Assembly: GCA_023417635.1 (NCBI GenBank) | Contig: JAEZFF010000117.1 | Coordinates: forward strand, 1-40,936 | Origin: Bacillota bacterium | Lineage (GTDB): Bacteria; Bacillota; Clostridia; Oscillospirales; Acutalibacteraceae | Length of the DNA: 40,936 nt | Direction of reading: 5' to 3' | Shown: one piece after another, positions 30,758 to 39,327 of the stretch | Numbering within the stretch: the stretch's first letter is position 1 | Layout of the letters: every line of letters starts with the position of its first letter | The notes under the pieces: model-generated | The model's input: only the letters and a program-made list of their open reading frames with translations | What the model was told of the DNA's origin: nothing | The model's database searches: none | Position numbers and translations under genes: made by a program

Positions 30758-30784
30758 ATGCCTATTTTTAGGAGGCGACGGCAA

Positions 30785-30976
30785 ATGTGCAGTAAAAATT
30801 GTCCGTGGAATGAATGGCGGCGCTGCGGCAAGATGTTTTGCATTCTGCCGCGGTGTGTAAATAAAAACGTGAAACGAGGTGGTGAGCCATGTGGCGAAAG
30901 GCAAATATCAAAAGTGGCTGACAAAAGACGGTCGACTACTTCTGGAAGCTTGGGCGCGGGACGGCCTTACCGATGA
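30785..30976 (+). CDS. Small Cys-rich phage protein
   Basis: 63 codons from the ATG at 30785 (MCSKNCPWNEWRRCGKMFCI), with AGGAGGCG 9 nt upstream. Six Cys residues stand in the first 45 residues, a likely zinc-binding micro-domain. The second half overlaps the small terminase gene in another frame and is Arg/Ser-rich, so only the N-terminal part may matter. Position directly before terS is typical for short HNH-like or packaging accessory proteins, but no HNH motif is visible. Confidence 0.45.
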   Translation: MCSKNCPWNEWRRCGKMFCILPRCVNKNVKRGGEPCGERQISKVADKRRSTTSGSLGAGRPYR

Positions 30977-31364
30977 GCAGCTTGCCCACAACATGGGAAT
31001 CCGCCGGTCTACTCTTGCTGCTTGGAAGAAGAAATATTCGGACATATCGGACGCCGTAAAAAGGGGCAAAGAAGTCGTTGATATTGAGGTTGAGAATGCA
31101 CTTTTGAAGCGGGCAAAAGGTTTTCAGTACGATGAAGTGACGTTGGAAGGCGGCATTGAGACCAAGCGCGTTACAAAAATGGTTGCCCCCGACACCGGAG
31201 CGGCCGCCATGTGGCTGAAGAACCGTCAACCGGACAAGTGGCGCGACCACCCAGTGGACACACAGACCGACCAGGCAGAAAATAATCTGCTTGAAGAAAT
31301 CAGGGAAAGCGCAAAGGGAGTTGACGCGGTGTGCGGTACGGACGATTCAGCCAAAGGCAGCTGA
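30891..31364 (+). CDS. terS: Terminase small subunit
   Basis: 157 residues from the GTG at 30891, 8 nt after AGGTGG; another GTG at 30879 lies inside the ribosome site. The N-terminal HTH (LTDEQLAHNMGIRRSTLAAWKKKY) binds the packaging site. The central helices (ENALLKRAKGFQYDE) and C-terminal NRQPDKWRD are typical of this terS type. It overlaps the large subunit gene by 34 bp. Confidence 0.88.
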   Translation: MAKGKYQKWLTKDGRLLLEAWARDGLTDEQLAHNMGIRRSTLAAWKKKYSDISDAVKRGKEVVDIEVENALLKRAKGFQYDEVTLEGGIETKRVTKMVAPDTGAAAMWLKNRQPDKWRDHPVDTQTDQAENNLLEEIRESAKGVDAVCGTDDSAKGS

Positions 31365-32557
31365 TTACACTGGAATGGTGGCAACTGCCGCGGTACGCCG
31401 GGTATGATGCCATACTGTGCGACGGTTCAATTCGTTCTGGTAAGACTCTTTCCATGACGGTTGGATTCGTTATGTGGAGTATGACGCAGTTTAACGGTCA
31501 AATTTTTGCCATCTGCGGCAAGACGATTGAATCCCTGCGGCGCAACGTTATTTTACAAATGCCGCATTGGCTGGAAGGATTGTTTCAGGTGGAAGAGCGG
31601 CGCAGTGAAAACAAGCTGATTATTTCTGCCGGTGAGCATAGAAACAGCTATTTCATGTTTGGCGGGCGTGATGAAAGTTCTTATATGCTGATTCAGGGCA
31701 TGACGCTTGCCGGTGTGCTTTTCGATGAAGTAGCCTTGATGCCGCGCTCGTTTGTGGAACAGGCACTTGCCCGCTGCAGTGTTCCCGGTAGCCGATTTTG
31801 GTTTAACTGTAACCCGGAAAGCCCTTCACATTGGTTTTATCTGGAATGGGTGCAGCAGGCGCGGAAGAAGAATACTTTGCATCTGCATTTCACGATGGAC
31901 GATAACCTGACGCTGTCACCGAAAGTTCGGAAGCGCTATGAAAATATGTATTCCGGCGTTTTCTATGACCGCTATATTCTTGGGAAATGGGTAGTGGCGG
32001 AAGGATTGATTTACCCGGAACAGGCAAATGGGCAGGGTGTCGTACCGAACAAGCCGCGTGACTATGTGCAGTATTATATCTCCTGCGACTATGGCACACT
32101 GAACCCTTGCAGCATGGGGCTGTGGGGGCTGTATCAAGGCGTGTGGTACCGCTGTGACGAGTATTACTACAGTGGCCGAGACACCCAAGCACAGCGCACA
32201 GACGAAGAGTATTACACTGCGCTGCAGCAGCTTGCGGGCAACCGAAAAATTCAGGCAGTAGTAATTGACCCGTCGGCGGCCTCATTCATTACCTGCATTC
32301 GCAGGCATGAGCGGTTTTACGTTCGACCGGCAAACAATGATGTCCTCAATGGCATTCGACGCACTGCTGCAGCTTTCCATGACGGTAAGATTGCGGTATG
32401 TGAAAACTGCTCCGGCGCAATTACAGAATTCAAATCCTACCGCTGGGATGACAAAAAAGCAGAGGATAAACCGATTAAGGAAAACGACCACGCAATGGAC
32501 GACATTCGATACTTTGTAAATACCATTCTGCAAGGTCCGACCTTCAGCTTTGAGTAA
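31331..32557 (+). CDS. terL: Terminase large subunit (PBSX/SPP1 type)
   Basis: 408 residues from a GTG. The ATPase domain has Walker A GSIRSGKT (32-39) and Walker B GVLFDE (128-133). The RNase H-like nuclease domain carries D253 (SCDYGT), D313 (VIDPSAAS) and D390/D391 (AMDDIRYF). It packages DNA into the procapsid with the portal encoded next. Length matches the PBSX-type family. Both active sites look intact. Confidence 0.95.
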   Translation: MRYGRFSQRQLITLEWWQLPRYAGYDAILCDGSIRSGKTLSMTVGFVMWSMTQFNGQIFAICGKTIESLRRNVILQMPHWLEGLFQVEERRSENKLIISAGEHRNSYFMFGGRDESSYMLIQGMTLAGVLFDEVALMPRSFVEQALARCSVPGSRFWFNCNPESPSHWFYLEWVQQARKKNTLHLHFTMDDNLTLSPKVRKRYENMYSGVFYDRYILGKWVVAEGLIYPEQANGQGVVPNKPRDYVQYYISCDYGTLNPCSMGLWGLYQGVWYRCDEYYYSGRDTQAQRTDEEYYTALQQLAGNRKIQAVVIDPSAASFITCIRRHERFYVRPANNDVLNGIRRTAAAFHDGKIAVCENCSGAITEFKSYRWDDKKAEDKPIKENDHAMDDIRYFVNTILQGPTFSFE

Positions 32558-32572
32558 AAGAGGTGATACAGT

Positions 32573-34069
32573 ATGCCATATTTTTTTGATGGGGAAACCG
32601 AAACAACCCATATTAACGGAATTATTCAGGCAGGAGCAGCCTCCCGGATGAGCGACCGGCAGTTCCTTGCCTATCAGATTCAGCAGTGGAAACAATCTCA
32701 TCAGCGCAGGGCACAGATTACCGGCGTTAAGTACCAGCGCGGCGAACAGGACATCCTGCACCATCAGCGCACGGCCATAGGAAAAGACGGTAAGCTGGAA
32801 GTGATACATAACCTGCCAAACGCTCAGATTGTAGATAACCAATACGCTCGGATGGTAAACCAGAAGACGGATTATTTGCTGGGGAAGCCTCCGACTTTCG
32901 ACAGCGAGGATAAGGCTTATATCGCCGCGCTTCAAAAGATTTTCGGTGCGCGCTTTCTGCGGCAGCTGCGGCTGCTTGGCGAGGACACGCTGAACGGCGG
33001 CATAGGGTGGCTGATGCCATATTACGATGATTCCGGTGCATTTCAGTTCCTCCGGTTCGAACCATATCAGGTCTTGCCGTTTTGGGCAGACGCGGAACAC
33101 ACAAGGCTGGATGCTGCAATTTATTTGTACGAAGCCGAAACCTATGAGGGTGAAGCTGAAAAAATAGTGGAACACGTGGAAGTTTTCTCGTTGGGCGGCA
33201 TCGACTATTTTGTTTATGAAAACGGTGTGCTTACGCCGGAAACTCCGTTTCATACGCCCTATGCCGCCATTGGCGGCCAAGCACTGAACTGGTCGAAAAT
33301 CCCGCTTGTGCCATGGAAATTCAATGCCGCAGAAACTCCGCTGATTTGCCGTGTGAAGCCTTTGCAGGACGCTATCAACTTAATGGAGTCGGCCTTTGAA
33401 AACGGAATGCTGGAAGACCCGCGCAATACCATTCTCGTTGTCGTCAACTATGACGGCACTGACCTTGGAGAACTCCGGCGCAACCTTGCGACATATGGCG
33501 CAGTAAAAGTCCGCAATGACACCGGCAGCCCGGGCGGCGGCGTCAGCACGCTTAATATCGAACTGAACGCTGAAAATTACAAGACAATTCTTTCCCTGTT
33601 CAAACAGGCGCTGATTGAAAACGCCCGCGGCTATGATGCTAAGGACGACCGGCTAAACGGAAATCCGAACCAGATGAATATCCAGTCTATGTACAGCGAT
33701 GTTGATCTCGATGCGAATGCCATGGAAACCGAATTTCAGGCCAGCTTTGAAGAACTGCTCTGGTTTGTCAATGCCCACCTTGCAAATAGCGGGGTGGGTA
33801 ATTTTGACGGGGTGCCGGTGAAGATTACCTTTAACCGAAATGTACTGATTAATAACAGCGAGCTAATCCAGCAGTGTAAGGACAGTGTCGGAATTGTCAG
33901 CGACCGCACAATTTTGGCGCACCACCCGTTTGTGGATGACGTCGACAAAGAATTGGAGCAGCTGAAAGAGCAGAAGCAGGAGGAAATTCCGGCTTATCCG
34001 CCCGGCGTATTCCCACAGCATGATAATGGACAGCCCCAGGAACCGGTGAGCAGCAATGAAGAATCCTGA
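32573..34069 (+). CDS. Portal protein (SPP1 gp6-like)
   Basis: 498 residues. The pattern is that of SPP1-type portals: QIQQWKQSHQRRAQITGVKY in the N-terminal wing, KTDYLLGKPPTF, the beta-rich centre with NRNVLINNSELIQQCKDSVG in the stem-and-crown region and EEKQ-rich C-terminal residues. It forms the dodecameric DNA gate at one capsid vertex. It lies directly downstream of terL and overlaps the MuF gene by 14 bp. Confidence 0.92.
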   Translation: MPYFFDGETETTHINGIIQAGAASRMSDRQFLAYQIQQWKQSHQRRAQITGVKYQRGEQDILHHQRTAIGKDGKLEVIHNLPNAQIVDNQYARMVNQKTDYLLGKPPTFDSEDKAYIAALQKIFGARFLRQLRLLGEDTLNGGIGWLMPYYDDSGAFQFLRFEPYQVLPFWADAEHTRLDAAIYLYEAETYEGEAEKIVEHVEVFSLGGIDYFVYENGVLTPETPFHTPYAAIGGQALNWSKIPLVPWKFNAAETPLICRVKPLQDAINLMESAFENGMLEDPRNTILVVVNYDGTDLGELRRNLATYGAVKVRNDTGSPGGGVSTLNIELNAENYKTILSLFKQALIENARGYDAKDDRLNGNPNQMNIQSMYSDVDLDANAMETEFQASFEELLWFVNAHLANSGVGNFDGVPVKITFNRNVLINNSELIQQCKDSVGIVSDRTILAHHPFVDDVDKELEQLKEQKQEEIPAYPPGVFPQHDNGQPQEPVSSNEES

Positions 34070-35564
34070 TTACTGGGCAAAGCGCATGAGCGCCCTTATG
34101 GACGCGGAAATGCACAAGGCCGATGATTATGGCAAGGACGTTTCGGCGGCCTACCGGCAGGCGGCACGTTCCATGCAGGCCGACATTGAAAAGTGGTGCG
34201 CCAAATTTGCCGACAACAACGGCATCAGCATGGCGGAAGCGAGAAAAGCCCTCAAAAAAGACGAGCTGGAAGAATTCCATTGGACGGTGGGAGAGTACAT
34301 TAAGCACGGCGAAGAAAACGGCATATCTGCCGACTGGATAAAGCAACTTGTGAATGCATCCTCCCGCGTCCATATCAGTCGTCTGGAAGCATTACAAATA
34401 CAGTGTTATGAGCGCGCCAATGAGGCGACAGGCGGCCTTGAAAACGGCTTGCATGATACACTTTCCAGCATTTACGAAGATACCTATTACCATACAGCTT
34501 ACGAAGTGCAGAAAGCTGCCGGGCACGGTGCCCCATTCGCAAAAATAGACACGGCACAAATAGACAAAATTCTTTCGAAACCATGGGCGGCGGACGGTGC
34601 CGATTTTAGTGAACGCATCTGGAAGAACCGCACGCAGCTGCTGCAAGAACTGAACGCCGGGTTGACGCAGGGCATCATTCGCGGGGACCCGCCGGATAAA
34701 CTGGTGCAGCACCTTTCTAAAAGGTTTGATGTTTCGGAGAACCGCGCACAGACGCTGGTGCAGACTGAAAGCACGTTTTTTGCCAATCAGGCGCAGGCCG
34801 ACAACTTTGCGGAACTTGGTGTCGAGAAATACGAGGTTGTTGCCGCTCTGGACAGTACAACTTGTGAAACGTGTGCTGCCATGGACGGCAAACAGTTTCC
34901 ACTGAAGGAAGAAGCGCCGGGTATCAATGCTCCGCCGTTTCACGCTCGCTGCCGCTGCTGCAAAGCGCCAGTGGTGGAAGATGAGGTGCCCGGAGAGCGT
35001 GCCGCCCGCGGCGAAGACGGCAAGACTTACGATGTCCCGGAAAACATGACCTATAATGAGTGGCAAGCACAATGTGTGGACAGCATATCCCAAAAGGATA
35101 ATGTTGTAAATTCAGACGGGAGTGGTATAATAAAAGCAATTACCGGAGCCAGAATTACGGATCAGTTTGGGAAAGCGGCGGTTGCTCATGCAGAACGGTA
35201 TTACGGGCTTGTCCGCAGCATGAAGACCGATGTTTCCCGTATCGCTCAGAATACAGGAATGCCAGAATCCGAAATACAGCGTATCAAAAATTTTGTGTTT
35301 CTTGAAAAGCATAATTTAGGAAATGGAAAACCCGAATATTTCTTCCCGGATTTTGCAATGGCACAATCGTGGCAACGGCTGATTGATGGACATCCGGAAC
35401 CACATGATTACACATTGCTGCGGCATGAAAAACTGGAAAATGAACTGATGGACAGTGGCCTATCTCAAAGTGAAGCACACATTCAGGCCAGCAAGAAATA
35501 CAATTATACCAAGGAGAGTGATGATTACTATGGTCAGGCTAAAAAACATAAAAATAAACGATAA
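34056..35564 (+). CDS. MuF-type minor head protein with C-terminal toxin-like domain
   Basis: 502 residues. Residues 1-200 are helical. The MuF (SPP1 gp7-like) core is about 200-305 with LDSTTCETCAAMDGK (CxxC 270-273) and PPFHARCRC (293-301). Ordinary homologues end near residue 330. Here a separate domain follows a disordered link (340-365): AERYYGLVRSMKTDVSRIAQ, IKNFVFLEKHNL, FFPDFAMAQSWQRLIDG, LLRHEKLENELM with H457, and a basic tail. Temperate phages of Firmicutes are known to carry MuF polymorphic toxins with variable C-terminal domains. The small gene overlapping its end could be the immunity gene. The toxic activity is unknown. Confidence 0.85.
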   Translation: MKNPDYWAKRMSALMDAEMHKADDYGKDVSAAYRQAARSMQADIEKWCAKFADNNGISMAEARKALKKDELEEFHWTVGEYIKHGEENGISADWIKQLVNASSRVHISRLEALQIQCYERANEATGGLENGLHDTLSSIYEDTYYHTAYEVQKAAGHGAPFAKIDTAQIDKILSKPWAADGADFSERIWKNRTQLLQELNAGLTQGIIRGDPPDKLVQHLSKRFDVSENRAQTLVQTESTFFANQAQADNFAELGVEKYEVVAALDSTTCETCAAMDGKQFPLKEEAPGINAPPFHARCRCCKAPVVEDEVPGERAARGEDGKTYDVPENMTYNEWQAQCVDSISQKDNVVNSDGSGIIKAITGARITDQFGKAAVAHAERYYGLVRSMKTDVSRIAQNTGMPESEIQRIKNFVFLEKHNLGNGKPEYFFPDFAMAQSWQRLIDGHPEPHDYTLLRHEKLENELMDSGLSQSEAHIQASKKYNYTKESDDYYGQAKKHKNKR

Positions 35565-35763
35565 TACGGCAGAAGCTGATTTTATCCCAGAAGATAGTAG
35601 TCAAAACGGCCATGTTGTTGTAAACCTCTCGACTGGAGAGTTAGTCAGCTGCGAAGATGTAAAAGGCTATGGAGCATCTTATCCGGGCCATGCGATGATG
35701 AAGCTCATCCAGCTTGCAAAAGAGCACAGCACAGAAAAAGAATGTTTGGTTATGTGGTACTAA
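35521..35763 (+). CDS. Small overlapping gene, candidate immunity protein of the MuF toxin
   Basis: 80 residues from the ATG at 35521 (an ATG at 35530 is also possible relative to AAGGAG at 35511-35516). It overlaps the end of the MuF gene by 44 bp in another frame. The protein is a small beta-rich unit (MVRLKNIKINDNTAEADFIP, HVVVNLSTGELVSCEDVKGY) with a C-terminal helix. It is followed by two terminators, so it forms a unit with the MuF gene rather than with the capsid genes. Immunity function is inferred from position and size. Confidence 0.65.
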   Translation: MITMVRLKNIKINDNTAEADFIPEDSSQNGHVVVNLSTGELVSCEDVKGYGASYPGHAMMKLIQLAKEHSTEKECLVMWY

Positions 35764-35795
35764 ACCGCCTCACCTTTTGGCAGGCGGTATTTTTA
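35764..35795 (+). terminator. Terminator after the MuF/immunity pair
   Basis: ACCGCCT 35764-35770 pairs with AGGCGGT 35782-35788, followed by ATTTTTATGCC. Confidence 0.7.
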
Positions 35796-35814
35796 TGCCC
35801 AATTTCAGAAACAG

Positions 35815-35838
35815 GCAGCCTTCACGGGCTGCTTTTTT
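35815..35838 (+). terminator. Second terminator before the scaffold gene
   Basis: GCAGCC 35815-35820 pairs with GGCTGC 35827-35832, then six T residues. Late transcription must pass both hairpins to reach the capsid genes, or start anew. Confidence 0.7.
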
Positions 35839-35863
35839 CATACCAAAAAACAGGAGGTATTTT

Positions 35864-36466
35864 ATGAAGAAAGAAGATTTTACAGCGCTTGGCATCAGCG
35901 ATGAACTTGCCGGAAAAGCCGCCGCAGCGTCCGCAAAGGAACTGGAAACTTATGTTGCCAAGGGCGAGTATGACACGCTCACGGCGGCAAAAACGCAGCT
36001 TGAAAAAGACGTCAAGGCGCGGGACAAACAGATTGACGGCTTGAAAAAGGTAGACCCGGCAAAGCTTCAGGAGCAGATTACGCAGCTTCAGACCCAGAAC
36101 ACCAATGACAAGGCCGCCTATGAAAAGCAGCTGAAAAGCCAGAAAGTGGAGTCTGCGGTGCAACTTGCGCTTACGGGTGCAAATGCGCTGAATACAAAGG
36201 CTGTGCGCGCCTTGCTGGACGTCGACCCGGAGAAGGCTGAGTTCGATAACGCTGGTGCCGTGAAAGGCCTTTCTGACCAGATTAAAAAGCTCCAGACCGC
36301 CGATGACAGCAAGATGCTGTTTCAGGCGGCGGACACAAAACCGGCTTTCAAAGGGTTCAAGCCTGCGGAAGGCCGTGACGAGCCGCCGGACGGCGGCATG
36401 GACGATTTCTTTTCAGCAGCCATGAAGGGCGCAGGAATTAAAAACGACGATGGAGGTAAAAAGTAA
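35864..36466 (+). CDS. Phage scaffolding protein (GP20-like)
   Basis: 200 residues from the ATG at 35864 with AGGAGG 8 nt upstream; a longer reading from 35714 runs through both terminators and is not used. It is a highly charged coiled-coil protein (residues 30-110: LTAAKTQLEKDVKARDKQID) with a C-terminal Gly/Asp-rich capsid-binding tail. It is typical of the family directly before the major capsid gene. Its TAA stop overlaps the capsid ATG. Confidence 0.9.
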   Translation: MKKEDFTALGISDELAGKAAAASAKELETYVAKGEYDTLTAAKTQLEKDVKARDKQIDGLKKVDPAKLQEQITQLQTQNTNDKAAYEKQLKSQKVESAVQLALTGANALNTKAVRALLDVDPEKAEFDNAGAVKGLSDQIKKLQTADDSKMLFQAADTKPAFKGFKPAEGRDEPPDGGMDDFFSAAMKGAGIKNDDGGKK

Positions 36467-37347
36467 TGGCGAATTCGATTGAGTATGCAAAAAGGTTTAT
36501 GCCGATTGTGGATGGCATCTACAAAAGCGCCAGCCTGACGCAGGGTATGGACGCGGCTGTGCAGCCGGATTTTTCGGGTGTGGATGAGGTTCGGGTGATG
36601 AAGGTTTCCACAACCGGCCTCGGCGATTATTCCCGCACGGCTGGCTACCCGAAAGGTGACGTTTCCGTCAGTTGGGAAACGCTGAAACTCACAGAGGAAC
36701 GCGGCAAGGAAATCAGCATCGACCGCATGGATAATGAGCAGACGCTCGGGCTTGCTTTCGGCACGGTGACGGGCAGCTTCATGAAGGAACATGTTATCCC
36801 GGAACTGGATGCCTACCGTTTTGCAAAGTATGCATCCAGCGCGAACATCAGCAAAGCAACGGCTGCCGCATTGGACAAAGGCAGTATTCTTTCCGCCATC
36901 GACGAAGCATCCCGCCAGATGGATGCGGACGAAGTGCCGATGGAGGGCCGCAGGCTGTATATCAACAGCGACCTTAAACCGGTGTTAAATCAAGCTGTTT
37001 CCCGCCAGTGGGGCTCTGACAATGGTATCACGAATCAGCTTTCCGGCTATAACGGGATGCCGATTGTGTACGTCCCGTCATCCCGCTTTTACACCGGCAT
37101 TACCTTGAACGACGGCTCCACAAACTGGGGGTTTACAAAAGGTACCGGCGCGTCGAACATCAATTTCCTGATGATTTACCCGCAGGCAATTCTCCAGGTC
37201 GTAAAGTTCAGCCTGCCTAAGATTTTTACTCCGGATGAAAACCAGAAGACGGATTCATGGTTGTTCCAGTTCCGCGAGTACCATGACGCCTTTGTTTACG
37301 AGAACAAGGCCAAGGGCGTTTACCTGCACGCGAAACCGACTGCCTGA
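36466..37347 (+). CDS. Major capsid protein
   Basis: 293 residues. The protein has the HK97-fold capsid pattern of SPP1/PBSX-like phages: an N-terminal beta arm (YAKRFMPIVDGIYKSASLTQ), GLGDYSRTAGYPKGDVSV, and the E-loop/P-domain region ERGKEISIDRMDNEQTLGLA. It follows the scaffold gene with overlapping stop and start, the normal order. No cleavage protease gene is present, in agreement with the SPP1-type assembly using a separate scaffold. Confidence 0.92.
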   Translation: MANSIEYAKRFMPIVDGIYKSASLTQGMDAAVQPDFSGVDEVRVMKVSTTGLGDYSRTAGYPKGDVSVSWETLKLTEERGKEISIDRMDNEQTLGLAFGTVTGSFMKEHVIPELDAYRFAKYASSANISKATAAALDKGSILSAIDEASRQMDADEVPMEGRRLYINSDLKPVLNQAVSRQWGSDNGITNQLSGYNGMPIVYVPSSRFYTGITLNDGSTNWGFTKGTGASNINFLMIYPQAILQVVKFSLPKIFTPDENQKTDSWLFQFREYHDAFVYENKAKGVYLHAKPTA

Positions 37348-37364
37348 GAAATGAGGTGATTTGA

Positions 37365-37553
37365 ATGCTGATTTGCAAAGGCGGAATTACCCGCAATATT
37401 GATGCCAATAACCTTCAGGTTTACAAGAATCGTGGCTACGAGCCGGTTCCGGAAGCTGCAGATTTGGAAGTTCCGGAAGCAACTGCTGTTCCAGAGCCGG
37501 AGCCTTCGGCGAAAATGGGGAAGATTACTCCCCCAAAAAAGGCAGCGGAATGA
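37365..37553 (+). CDS. Small head-region protein
   Basis: 62 residues. The first 30 (LICKGGITRNIDANNLQVYK) form a small folded unit seen between capsid and connector genes in related prophages; the rest is a Pro/Glu/Ala-rich linker with a Lys-rich end. Function unknown. Overlaps the next gene by ATGA. Confidence 0.6.
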   Translation: MLICKGGITRNIDANNLQVYKNRGYEPVPEAADLEVPEATAVPEPEPSAKMGKITPPKKAAE

Positions 37554-37930
37554 GCGCCTTAAAAGACGATGTCACTGCCCGGCTGAAAATGCTGGGTTGT
37601 GACGTGGCGGCGGACGATTGGGCACTTGATTTCTGTATTGATAGAGGTGCACATGAAATCTGCGATGCCTGTGGCCTTGACGATGTCCCAGACGGACTGC
37701 ACGATGCACAGGTAGACCGCGCCGTCGGTGCTTTTCTTAGTGCCAAGTATGCTGTGGGCGACCTTTCGGAGAAACAGATGCAAAAGGCAGCGCAGCAGAT
37801 AAAATCCGGTGACACCACGGTTCAGTTCACGGCGGATGCGACGCCCCAGCAGCGCATAAGCGCGGCCATTGGGACGCTGTGCGCCGCCGGACAGGATCGC
37901 TTTTCGCATTACCGGAAGCTGGTGTGGTGA
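37550..37930 (+). CDS. Head-tail connector protein (YqbG-like position)
   Basis: 126 residues, helical (VTARLKMLGCDVAADDWALD, VDRAVGAFLSAKYAVGDLSE). Position and size match the connector that binds beneath the portal in PBSX and skin (YqbG) and SPP1 gp15. Similarity is by pattern and gene order. The stop overlaps the next ATG by one base. Confidence 0.6.
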   Translation: MSALKDDVTARLKMLGCDVAADDWALDFCIDRGAHEICDACGLDDVPDGLHDAQVDRAVGAFLSAKYAVGDLSEKQMQKAAQQIKSGDTTVQFTADATPQQRISAAIGTLCAAGQDRFSHYRKLVW

Positions 37931-38295
37931 TGAGCCTTTGTAATGAGATACAGGCTGCGCTTTCGACGCTTTACACGGGTAAATGTACAGTGACGGAGAG
38001 GCAGCCGTATGAAACGCCGTCAGGCCTTACAAAATATCGCGACGTTACGGTGCTGAAAAACCAGCCGTGCCGCTTGTCGTACAGTTCCGCTCCTGCCGTG
38101 TCCGGCGCAGACGGTGTCCCGGCATTGACGCAGGAAATTAAGCTGTTTCTGCCGCCTGGCGTCGTTGTAAAGCCGGGAAGCAAAATTACGGTTACGCAGG
38201 CGGGTAAAACGGAAGCCTACTGTCAAAGCGGACAGTCTGAGGTCTATGAGAACCATACGGAAATCATGCTGAATCTTTGGAAGGAGCATCCGTAA
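37930..38295 (+). CDS. Head-closure protein (YqbH-like position)
   Basis: 121 residues from the ATG at 37930. It is beta-rich (CTVTERQPYETPSGLTKYRD, EIKLFLPPGVVVKPGSKITV), as in head-closure proteins of the SPP1 gp16/YqbH type that plug DNA exit after packaging. Assigned mostly by gene order. Confidence 0.6.
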   Translation: MSLCNEIQAALSTLYTGKCTVTERQPYETPSGLTKYRDVTVLKNQPCRLSYSSAPAVSGADGVPALTQEIKLFLPPGVVVKPGSKITVTQAGKTEAYCQSGQSEVYENHTEIMLNLWKEHP

Positions 38296-38729
38296 TGGAC
38301 ACACACGGTGACTTCGACTTTTCACAGTTCACTGAATTTGTAAAGCAAATAGAACAGCTCGAAAAGAATATGCCGGAGTTTTGCGAGTACATGGCAAAGC
38401 AGCTTGCAGCAGAGCTGCTGCGAAAATGTATTAAGCGTACGCCGGTTATTTCAGGAAAACTGAGGCAAAATTGGCGTGCCTCTGCCGTACAGAAAGCCGG
38501 AGAAAATTATGAAATCACCGTTTCCAATAATGTACTCTACGCTTCTTATGTGGAGTATGGCCACCGGCAGGACCCGGGGCGGTACGTTCCTGCAATCGGA
38601 AAACGTCTTGTCAAAGCATGGGTGCCCGGCCAGTTCATGATGACAATTTCCGCACAGGAAGTGGAGCAGGGCGCGGAGGCAAAAATTCAGCGCACACTGG
38701 AAAAGTATCTAAAGGGAGTACTCGGATGA
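38295..38729 (+). CDS. HK97 gp10-like tail-completion protein (YqbI-like)
   Basis: 144 residues from the ATG at 38295 (AAGGAG upstream). The family pattern is readable: helical start (FTEFVKQIEQLEKNMPEFCE), RTPVISGKLRQNWRAS, NNVLYASYVEYGHRQDPGRYVP and a C-terminal helix. It joins tail to head in phages of this type. Overlaps the next gene by ATGA. Confidence 0.85.
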   Translation: MDTHGDFDFSQFTEFVKQIEQLEKNMPEFCEYMAKQLAAELLRKCIKRTPVISGKLRQNWRASAVQKAGENYEITVSNNVLYASYVEYGHRQDPGRYVPAIGKRLVKAWVPGQFMMTISAQEVEQGAEAKIQRTLEKYLKGVLG

Positions 38730-39145
38730 TAAACGAAACGATTGATGGGATTGCCGCAGCATTAAAGGCAGAATTCAAGCTGCCGGTGCTTGCGGATGAT
38801 TCCGAACAGGACTTCCCGGAGCCAGGCTTTCTAATCCACCCGATTCAAATTTCCGGGCAGCCATTCCCCTGCGGGCAGCACAAGAAAATGCAGCCGTTTG
38901 ACATTCTATACTTTCCCGTGAAGGGGGAGGACCGCACGGCACTGTATGATATTGCAGAACGCGCGGAACAGGCACTGCAGGTAATATCCGTGGACGGTGC
39001 AAAAATACGGGCAACAAAGTGGAGCACTCAGGTCATTGACGGGGTGCTCCATTGCTTTGCCAACTATGATGTCTTCGTGGACGAGCGGAAGGTACTTGAT
39101 AACATGATGAATATGCAGTCCAGACAGACAACAAAGAAAGAGTGA
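38726..39145 (+). CDS. Tail terminator protein (YqbJ-like)
   Basis: 139 residues from the ATG at 38726, coupled to the gp10-like gene. The sequence (MINETIDGIAAALKAEFKLP, GFLIHPIQISGQPFPCGQHK, ILYFPVKGEDRTALYDIAER) has the alpha-beta fold pattern of tail terminators that cap contractile tails. Assigned by pattern and order. Confidence 0.75.
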   Translation: MINETIDGIAAALKAEFKLPVLADDSEQDFPEPGFLIHPIQISGQPFPCGQHKKMQPFDILYFPVKGEDRTALYDIAERAEQALQVISVDGAKIRATKWSTQVIDGVLHCFANYDVFVDERKVLDNMMNMQSRQTTKKE

Positions 39146-39150
39146 AATGT

Positions 39151-39327
39151 ATGGATGAGGAAAATACGGTGCAGGAACCTTCCTACACAAAAGAGCAGCT
39201 GATTGGTTCCAGACGATATGCGGGAAAGCGGGATTTACTGGAAGCGCTGCTCGCAAATGATGAAAGTTATACCTGCAAACAAGCGGATGCTATTTTGCAG
39301 AGCTTCCTGAAAGGCAAGGTGAATTAA
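39151..39327 (+). CDS. YqzN/YkzM-domain small protein
   Basis: 58 residues from the ATG at 39151; a GTG at 39142 overlaps the previous stop and is the alternative. YTKEQLIGSRRYAGKRDLLE and YTCKQADAILQSFLKGKV match the small protein encoded between tail terminator and sheath in skin and PBSX. Function unknown. Confidence 0.7.
   Translation: MDEENTVQEPSYTKEQLIGSRRYAGKRDLLEALLANDESYTCKQADAILQSFLKGKVN

Noticed and set aside
32282..33280. A long minus-strand open frame inside the terminase/portal genes
   Set aside because: Shadow of terL and the portal gene in another frame; Cys/His-rich composition and no ribosome site.
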